This document shows, piece by piece, positions 1 through 3,688 of a DNA stretch of 5,203 nt (positions within the stretch are counted from its first letter, which is position 1; each line of letters begins with the position of its first letter). The DNA is from Turicibacter sp. UBA7094 (GTDB lineage Bacteria > Bacillota_I > Bacilli_A > MOL361 > Turicibacteraceae). The translations under genes and the position numbers were made by a program. The stretch is taken from the NCBI GenBank assembly GCA_002493395.1, contig DKYS01000022.1, forward strand, positions 1 to 5,203, written 5' to 3'. Under the pieces are notes generated by a model, which saw only the letters and a program-made list of their open reading frames with translations, did not search any database and was not told where the DNA came from.

Positions 1-950
1 GTATACGTTCCTTGCTGACTTGAGTTTCCTGTGAAACTAGCCTCATCAGAAATTGGAACAGTTCCTCTTATTCTTAATACTTCTCCCGCATAAATTAAAT
101 TCGGATTTTGTATTTTATTAATCGCTGCTAAATGCTCAACTGTTATTCCAAATCGAGCCGCTATTTCTGATAACGTATCCCCTGGTTGCACAGTGTATGT
201 TCCAACATAGGTTTTTGGTCTTTCTGGAATTTGTGGTCTTGAATCATCTGGAACTCTTGGAACTCCACCTTCACCAGATAAGAAAATTCCATCGGTATAA
301 TAATCTAAATCAACCGAACTTCCGTAAATTCCAGGCATACTTCCTGACTCACTGTACTGGAATCCTACCCATTCTGTCCACTTTCCATTATCACGTGGCT
401 CACTAACCCCATACTCAGCAATCCAAAGAGGGTATTGGGCAACTTCATTATTCCATATATTACGTGCGCTTGAAAGATTACTGTATACAACCATTTCTTT
501 TCCACTTAATGATTGAACGGTTTGTAAAAAGGTTAATCCTATTTCATTAATTTGCCATGTTGATAAATAGCCAAAGTATTCAAAATCCATGGCTAACCGA
601 CAGTCTAACTCTTTTCCCTCTAAAACAGATACAAAGTAGGCAGCCTCTGATCGCGCTTCTTCAACAGTATCAGCTGTTACATAATGATACACGCCTACCT
701 TTAATCCTGCGGCCTTGGCCTTGGAATAGTTTGCTTCAAACTCAGGATCGGTCCAATGACCCTCACTTGATTTAATGTACACAACCTCTATTCCGGAATC
801 ACGAACGGCATAGAAATCAATATTCCCTTGCCATTTACTCACATCAATTCCTCGATAGATTGGCTCACTGCTTGGACTCATTGCAAAAGTAGTGGAACCC
901 GTTATTAAAGCCAAAACAAGGCTAAGGGCTGCGACTATTAACTTCTTCAT
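1..950 (-). CDS. Secreted GH25 muramidase (lysozyme) with C-terminal LysM; 3' end beyond the window
   Basis: Peptidoglycan hydrolase predicted to cut the MurNAc-GlcNAc bond outside the cell. My minus-strand translation gives 316 complete codons and no stop before the edge. Residues 1-23 are a Sec signal peptide (MKK start, hydrophobic core, likely cleavage after TFA). The GH25 domain spans about 32-222: it opens with GIDVSKWQG (D36) and carries the catalytic DxE motif in AMDFEY (D122, E124) and the closing VDLDYY (D214). A Pro-rich linker (about 230-246) leads to a LysM domain, YTVQPGDTLSEIAARFG to VLRI, about 252-294, which binds glycan. The last residues in view repeat the GTYT that opens the first LysM, so a second LysM probably follows. 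The ATG at 950 has GGAG at 960-963, a good spacing. Family assignment is firm. Whether it serves wall turnover, separation or attack on other bacteria cannot be told. Confidence 0.95.
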   Translation of the reverse strand, partial: MKKLIVAALSLVLALITGSTTFAMSPSSEPIYRGIDVSKWQGNIDFYAVRDSGIEVVYIKSSEGHWTDPEFEANYSKAKAAGLKVGVYHYVTADTVEEARSEAAYFVSVLEGKELDCRLAMDFEYFGYLSTWQINEIGLTFLQTVQSLSGKEMVVYSNLSSARNIWNNEVAQYPLWIAEYGVSEPRDNGKWTEWVGFQYSESGSMPGIYGSSVDLDYYTDGIFLSGEGGVPRVPDDSRPQIPERPKTYVGTYTVQPGDTLSEIAARFGITVEHLAAINKIQNPNLIYAGEVLRIRGTVPISDEASFTGNSSQQGTY

Positions 951-985
951 AAAATTTCTCTCCTTTTTTGATTAATATTCCATAC

Positions 986-1013
986 ATTTTATGAAGGTAA
1001 TAAGAAAACGCAA
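986..1013 (-). promoter_or_regulatory. Candidate sigma-A promoter for the GH25 gene
   Basis: Read on the minus strand, TTGCGT (1008-1013) is followed after 16 nt by TAAAAT (986-991), a 5/6 match to the -10 box. The -35 matches TTGACA only weakly. Transcription would start near 979, giving a leader of about 30 nt that contains the GGAG ribosome-binding site. This is the best candidate I see between the mini-ORF and the lysozyme gene, but the weak -35 means it may need an activator. Confidence 0.4.
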
Positions 1014-1029
1014 CCGACTAATACCTACG

Positions 1030-1059
1030 ATTCCAATATCATACCGTTTTATTCCAACA
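1030..1059 (-). repeat. Pair of 9-bp direct repeats 21 bp apart, upstream of the candidate GH25 promoter
   Basis: On the minus strand TGTTGGAAT (1051-1059) and TATTGGAAT (1030-1038) match at 8 of 9 positions and are separated by 12 bp, so they lie on the same face of the helix two turns apart. They end 16 bp upstream of the candidate -35 at 1008-1013. A third TGGAAT core occurs at 977-982, outside this spacing. The geometry resembles activator sites, for example those of LytTR-type response regulators, which use 9-bp repeats with a spacer of about 12 bp. The sequence itself is not the known LytTR consensus, so this is an inference from spacing. Confidence 0.3.
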
Positions 1060-1080
1060 AACACACTTCATTACTATGAA

Positions 1081-1140
1081 AAGATGAGATAAGAATGACT
1101 AAAAATAGATTACTTGAATCACTCCATCTTATCATCCTTT
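1081..1140. repeat. Imperfect inverted repeat in the lysozyme upstream region
   Basis: GATAAGA (1088-1094) and TCTTATC (1127-1133) are exact inverted copies. Pairing continues outward with small bulges between AAGAT-type and ATCCTTT-type sequence (about 1081-1087 and 1134-1140). The loop is 32 nt and contains a weak inner GATT/AATC stem. There is no T-tract directly after either arm, so it is not an obvious terminator. It could be an operator or an mRNA structure if a transcript crosses it, or chance in AT-rich sequence. Confidence 0.3.
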
Positions 1141-1168
1141 CCCCGCATTATCCCTCATTTATCGGGCA

Positions 1169-1213
1169 CTAAGCTATAAAAATACAAATTGAACCAAAAT
1201 TAATTGTTATCAT
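1169..1213 (-). CDS. Possible 14-codon mini-ORF or leader peptide
   Basis: The predicted peptide is MITINFGSICIFIA, hydrophobic and with no recognised relatives. The only strong argument for it is the start region: TAGGAGG lies about 6 nt upstream of the ATG, one of the best ribosome-binding sites in the window, and directly behind a perfect 7-bp hairpin (1227-1249). It stops at TAG, about 220 nt before the lysozyme start. It could be a leader peptide, a hydrophobic signal-type peptide, a remnant of a lost gene, or a chance match. I see no convincing promoter between it and the terminator at 1278-1305. Confidence 0.25.
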   Translation of the reverse strand: MITINFGSICIFIA

Positions 1214-1226
1214 TAATTTCCTCCTA

Positions 1227-1249
1227 ACATCTCTAAAAAAACGAGATGT
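1227..1249. repeat. Perfect 7-bp inverted repeat, 9-nt loop
   Basis: ACATCTC (1227-1233) and GAGATGT (1243-1249) are exact inverted copies around an A-rich loop on the plus strand, U-rich in the minus-strand transcript. In that transcript the hairpin ends one or two bases before the AGGAGG ribosome-binding site of the 14-codon mini-ORF, so it could affect access to that site. No T-tract follows, so it does not look like a terminator. It could instead be a repressor operator. Confidence 0.4.
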
Positions 1250-1277
1250 CCCGGGAAATAAATTGCTTTATTTTGTT

Positions 1278-1305
1278 AAAAAAAGGGCCCCTCATCGGAG
1301 CCCCT
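1278..1305 (-). terminator. Intrinsic terminator of the acyltransferase/small-protein unit
   Basis: In the minus-strand transcript GGGCUCC pairs with GGGGCCC (arms 1297-1303 and 1285-1291, one G-U pair) around the loop GAUGA. The stem can gain a G-U and an A-U pair at its base, and a run of seven U (1278-1284) follows. This is a textbook rho-independent terminator. It lies 12 nt past the stop codon of the 31-codon gene, which supports that small gene being the last in its transcript. Confidence 0.9.
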
Positions 1306-1316
1306 AGGCGTAGAAA

Positions 1317-1412
1317 TTAAATGCTATATAACACAACCGCCATCATTAACCCTAATAACCCGTACGCAACAACTAGTCCTTTAAATACACGCCTAATTAC
1401 GTCATCACTCAT
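1317..1412 (-). CDS. 31-residue single-pass membrane protein (unrecognised)
   Basis: A complete small gene from ATG to TAA. AAGGAGGG (1421-1428), close to a perfect anti-16S match, lies 8 nt before the ATG. The protein begins MSDDVIRRVFK, and residues 12-31 are an uninterrupted hydrophobic stretch (GLVVAYGLLGLMMAVVLYS, then I), long enough for one membrane helix. R7, R8 and K11 before the helix predict the N-terminus inside. G18 and G21 could form a helix-packing face. It lies 64 nt downstream of the acyltransferase-like gene and ends 12 nt before a strong terminator, so the two are probably co-transcribed. I do not recognise the family. Small subunits or regulators of larger membrane proteins look like this, and the obvious candidate partner is the upstream gene, but no function can be assigned. 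Confidence 0.75.
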   Translation of the reverse strand: MSDDVIRRVFKGLVVAYGLLGLMMAVVLYSI

Positions 1413-1476
1413 CGATTTCTCCCTCCTTATTACACTATAAGAAAGGTTTTCAACAAATATTCCTTTTACTATTCAA

Positions 1477-2499
1477 TTATCTACTTTTTACATGAATCTT
1501 TCTTATGCTTGGGAAGAAAAAAGTTCTTATCAAACTCGCAAAAAGAAATAACACCGTAACAAAGAATAGAAATCGTATTAAAACGTGCTCCACGTCATTA
1601 GCTAATATCCCTTCTAAAAGAAGTTGATGAAGCACATAAATCTCGACACCACACGATCCGATAAAGGTAAATAAATACGATTGACATTGAAGTTTCATGA
1701 GTAAGCATAAGACACAAGCAATAAAACAATAAGGGAGTACCCAAGAAATCACGACTCCCCCTTTAAGATACCATCCAAAGCTCAAAAAGAATAAGAACGT
1801 TGTCCCTAAAAATAAACTTGAAAATCGAAACTGAAGCGCACGAAATAAATAAGATTTATATCTCGAACAAAAAGCTCCCATAAAAAAGCATCCCGCAACA
1901 ACAGGATTCAATCCCAAATAACGACTCACTCCTAAATAAAAAAGACTCAAAATAAAGAGTAAATTCATTTTAAATTTCGTGCGGTAACTAACATAAAAGG
2001 CGATATAAAAATAAATGAGAGCTCCGATGAACCAAGCACTGCTCTGATTAAAAAAGCGAAAATGTCCTAATTGATCTAAGAGAACTAGGAAACCAATTCC
2101 CTCTCCCCGTATATTCATCATAAACCATCCTAGCACATTAACACTTAGAAAAATCACTAAAGGGCGAAGAACATGATAAGGAAGAAACCCTTTTAAATAC
2201 CGTTTATGTCGCCGGTATAAAGACATTTCCTCATATCCACAACAAAACAAATAAAGGGACGCACCTAAAATGCCTGTTTTAGAAATGACAATCGCCAGTG
2301 GACCGAGAAGATCAAGATGTACACACGTACTTTGCATCACAAGAGATAAAATCGATACCCCTTTCATCACTTGCATATTTTTTTTATTTAAAAAGGCATA
2401 CCCTCCCGGTCCCCAAATATAAGATCGAATGGATAAAAGGAGCGGAACGATTAAAAAAACAAATAAATAAATCACCCACCCCTGTGATAACTGAAACAT
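1477..2499 (-). CDS. Acyltransferase-3 (OafA-like) family membrane protein, probable divergent member
   Basis: A 340-residue, very hydrophobic protein with roughly ten membrane segments and no signal peptide beyond its first helix. Family members usually move acetyl or other acyl groups onto sugars or wall polymers at the membrane. Family-like features in order: the entry helix MKGVSILSLV (45-54), corresponding to the usual RG/KG-AILLV segment; GASLYLFCCGY (79-89), matching the FFLSGY segment; SAWFIGALIYFY (154-165), matching the WFI motif; and a late GVEIYVLHQLLLE (284-296), matching IYLLH. Oddly, the histidine expected about 11 residues after the basic residue K46 is missing: Q56-S57 stand there, with the nearest histidine at H61. 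Activity may therefore be altered or lost. The ATG at 2499 has AAAGGGGG just upstream, and an ATG 5 nt earlier is out of frame. The family call is from pattern only; the substrate is unknown. Confidence 0.7.
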   Translation of the reverse strand: MFQLSQGWVIYLFVFLIVPLLLSIRSYIWGPGGYAFLNKKNMQVMKGVSILSLVMQSTCVHLDLLGPLAIVISKTGILGASLYLFCCGYEEMSLYRRHKRYLKGFLPYHVLRPLVIFLSVNVLGWFMMNIRGEGIGFLVLLDQLGHFRFFNQSSAWFIGALIYFYIAFYVSYRTKFKMNLLFILSLFYLGVSRYLGLNPVVAGCFFMGAFCSRYKSYLFRALQFRFSSLFLGTTFLFFLSFGWYLKGGVVISWVLPYCFIACVLCLLMKLQCQSYLFTFIGSCGVEIYVLHQLLLEGILANDVEHVLIRFLFFVTVLFLFASLIRTFFFPSIRKIHVKSR

Positions 2500-2521
2500 C
2501 TCATTTCCCCCTTTTGTTAAA

Positions 2522-2550
2522 ATTATATCTTATTCGAGGGAAAGGGACAA
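2522..2550 (-). promoter_or_regulatory. Strong sigma-A promoter for the acyltransferase-like gene
   Basis: Minus strand: TTGTCC (2545-2550), a 17-nt spacer, then a perfect TATAAT (2522-2527). Transcription would begin near 2515, about 16 nt before the start codon, leaving just enough leader for the AAAGGGGG ribosome-binding site. The promoter starts two bases past the terminator of the dUTPase operon, which separates the two transcription units cleanly. Confidence 0.85.
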
Positions 2551-2552
2551 AT

Positions 2553-2579
2553 AAAAAAAGCAACTACCGTTGCTTTTTT
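2553..2579. terminator. Intrinsic terminator after the dUTPase gene, symmetrical
   Basis: GCAAC (2560-2564) and GTTGC (2569-2573) form a 5-bp stem with a 4-nt loop, flanked by A-runs on one side and T-runs on the other. The A/T flanks can lengthen the stem. In the minus direction seven U follow the hairpin. The structure would also work on the plus strand. It abuts the TAG stop of the dUTPase gene at 2580-2582 and so ends the nrdD-nrdG-dUTPase operon. Confidence 0.85.
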
Positions 2580-3068
2580 CTATTTTCCAGATGAACCAAG
2601 CGCTCCCGTTCCACGAAGAGATTTCATCGCTAATAAATCTTCACGACTAATTTCCTGAACCTCAAGTTTTGGGACCTCGACCATTAAACATTGACAAATT
2701 GCCTTTTCATAGGGATAAACGATGCAACCAGGAAAATCTTCTTTTACCTCTTCCTTCGCAATGACGAATGGTTGCTCATTATGATTCGTTAACGCAATAA
2801 ACCATTCTCCACGGTAGCCCGAATCAATCACCCCACAACGTTGACCGATCCCCTTCGATCCCGTTGAACTTCGCTCTTTAATAATTGCGACATAGTCACT
2901 TGAAAATGCGGATGAGATTCCGGTTGGAATTAAAACTGTTTCATGGGGATTAATTTTTCTATACGCTTCATCAAAGCATGAATAAATATCAAACGCTCCA
3001 TCTTCCTCACGCTTTGACGGAATAACTGCCTCTTCTTTTGTACGTGCAAAATATATAACTGAGCTCAT
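2580..3068 (-). CDS. dut: Trimeric-type dUTP diphosphatase
   Basis: Hydrolyses dUTP to dUMP and pyrophosphate, which keeps uracil out of DNA and supplies dUMP for thymidylate synthesis. All five motifs of the trimeric dUTPase family can be seen in 162 residues: DGAFDIY (23-29), KERSSTGSKGIG (64-75, with the phosphate-binding serines), GVIDSGYRGEW (79-89, with the likely catalytic D82 and the ribose-discriminating Y84), AICQCLMVEVP (123-133) and the glycine-rich tail RGTGALGSSGK (152-162). Length is slightly above the usual 145-150. The D-S-G-YRGE motif and the tail argue against the related dCTP deaminase. The ATG at 3068 has AAAGGAAGG upstream. It starts 23 nt after nrdG and ends at a terminator, so it is the last gene of the operon. 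The pairing makes sense because the class III reductase works on triphosphates and can form dUTP directly from UTP. Confidence 0.93.
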   Translation of the reverse strand: MSSVIYFARTKEEAVIPSKREEDGAFDIYSCFDEAYRKINPHETVLIPTGISSAFSSDYVAIIKERSSTGSKGIGQRCGVIDSGYRGEWFIALTNHNEQPFVIAKEEVKEDFPGCIVYPYEKAICQCLMVEVPKLEVQEISREDLLAMKSLRGTGALGSSGK

Positions 3069-3091
3069 GCGGTAACCTTCCTTTTTACTCT

Positions 3092-3595
3092 TTAAAATTT
3101 TTCAAGTAATACGACTTTTCCTTCTGTAAATGTTTTAGGAATATCGATAATTCGTTGATTTCGACTTCCTTTAAAACGAAGGGTTAAATCTTTTTGTTCT
3201 TCGATAAAAGGGCCATCTACTAAAACATCACAATAGTTAAGGATCTCTCTTGCCTTCTTATGATTCATAATTTCTTCAAATGTATATCCAGAATAAATCC
3301 AAATATTTTGGGCCGTTTCCTCTTTAATGCGACGCACTAAATCTTTTAAATCATTATCACGAACTTGATCCATAGGCTCTCCCCCAAGGATTGTCACCCC
3401 GTGTACATTTGGGTTTTTTAGGTGAGCAATAAATCGGTCCTCAACCTCCTTCGTCCATGGGTGTCCGTACCGAAAGTGTTTATAATCTTGGTTAAAACAC
3501 CCTTTACACCGATGAGTGCATCCTGAAACAAATAAAGTTGATCGAATTCCTGTCCCATTCGCCGTGTCAAACTTACGAATTTGTGCATAATACAT
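3092..3595 (-). CDS. nrdG: Anaerobic ribonucleotide reductase activating protein (radical SAM)
   Basis: A 167-residue cytoplasmic iron-sulfur enzyme, the normal length for NrdG. It uses S-adenosylmethionine and an electron donor to create the glycyl radical on NrdD. The radical-SAM cysteines are in SGCTHRCKGC (C26, C30, C33; CX3CX2C) and hold the 4Fe-4S cluster. GGEP at 71-74 contacts the SAM amino group. The opening YAQIRKFD...NGTGIR (3-18), WIYSGYTFEE (99-108), DVLVDGPF (123-130) and RFKGSRNQRIID (140-151) are all typical. The ATG at 3595 gives the usual family N-terminus and has GGGAG (3605-3609) about 9 nt upstream; an ATG four bases earlier is out of frame and soon stops. It lies downstream of nrdD across a 93-nt gap with two stem-loops. 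Confidence 0.96.
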   Translation of the reverse strand: MYYAQIRKFDTANGTGIRSTLFVSGCTHRCKGCFNQDYKHFRYGHPWTKEVEDRFIAHLKNPNVHGVTILGGEPMDQVRDNDLKDLVRRIKEETAQNIWIYSGYTFEEIMNHKKAREILNYCDVLVDGPFIEEQKDLTLRFKGSRNQRIIDIPKTFTEGKVVLLEKF

Positions 3596-3629
3596 CCATT
3601 ATCACTCCCGAATCATCCTCCAAATAAAA

Positions 3630-3648
3630 CAGAGCCGCAAGGGCTCCG
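3630..3648 (-). terminator. Stem-loop with short U-rich tail between nrdD and nrdG (weak terminator or attenuator)
   Basis: In the minus-strand transcript CGGAGCC pairs with GGCUCUG (arms 3642-3648 and 3630-3636, one U-G pair) around a 5-nt loop. The U-rich tail that follows is broken by an A (UUUUAUUU, about 3622-3629, after a G/U at the base). This looks like an intrinsic terminator of reduced strength. Because nrdG has no visible promoter of its own and must be made with nrdD, partial readthrough or mRNA processing is more likely than a full stop. Confidence 0.6.
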
Positions 3649-3654
3649 CTTTAA

Positions 3655-3675
3655 CTCTTACTCAATTCAGTAGAG
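3655..3675 (-). other. Second stem-loop just after nrdD
   Basis: CTCTACT (3669-3675) pairs with AGT-A-AGAG (3655-3662) in the minus-strand transcript, seven pairs with one bulged A and a 6-nt loop. It begins 13 nt past the nrdD stop codon and sits just upstream of the hairpin at 3630-3648. No U-tract follows it, so it may protect the nrdD mRNA end or take part in processing rather than terminate. Confidence 0.4.
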
Positions 3676-3688
3676 AACCTTTATTTTT

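Larger units (their letters stand above)
951..1277. other. Intergenic region of about 330 bp upstream of the lysozyme gene
   Basis: No full-size gene is visible here in any frame. From right to left (the direction of minus-strand transcription) it holds a 7-bp hairpin, a 14-codon mini-ORF with a strong ribosome-binding site, an imperfect inverted repeat, two 9-bp direct repeats, a candidate promoter and the GH25 ribosome-binding site. I looked for known riboswitch classes that precede wall-hydrolase genes (c-di-AMP and c-di-GMP types) and did not recognise their conserved cores. The length and the density of small structures suggest regulated expression of the lysozyme gene. That is inference. 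Confidence 0.6.

Noticed and set aside
197..775. Two plus-strand open frames of about 70 codons (197-406 and 557-775)
   Set aside because: They lie antisense inside the well-supported GH25 gene, lack ribosome-binding sites and have the Leu/His/Gln-rich composition of shadow translations.
991..1092. Plus-strand frame of 33 codons in the lysozyme upstream region, beginning MKVIRKRN
   Set aside because: No Shine-Dalgarno sequence precedes the ATG and no plus-strand promoter or terminator goes with it. The basic composition follows from the sequence being AT-rich.
951..1277. Possible riboswitch upstream of the lysozyme gene (c-di-AMP or c-di-GMP type)
   Set aside because: Wall-hydrolase genes often carry such elements, but I could not find the conserved core sequences or a terminator/anti-terminator pair next to the start codon.
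1413..1476. Separate promoter for the 31-codon gene (TTGTTG or TTGAAA with TAATAA)
   Set aside because: Spacing is poor, and a start from that -10 would fall inside the ribosome-binding site. Co-transcription from 2522-2550 is simpler.
2298..2594. Plus-strand open frame of 98 codons
   Set aside because: It runs antisense through the acyltransferase-like gene, its promoter and the terminator at 2553-2579, and has no ribosome-binding site or recognisable domain.
3611..3622. GGAGGATG start for a tiny frame ahead of nrdG
   Set aside because: The ribosome-binding site touches the ATG with no spacer and the frame stops after four codons.
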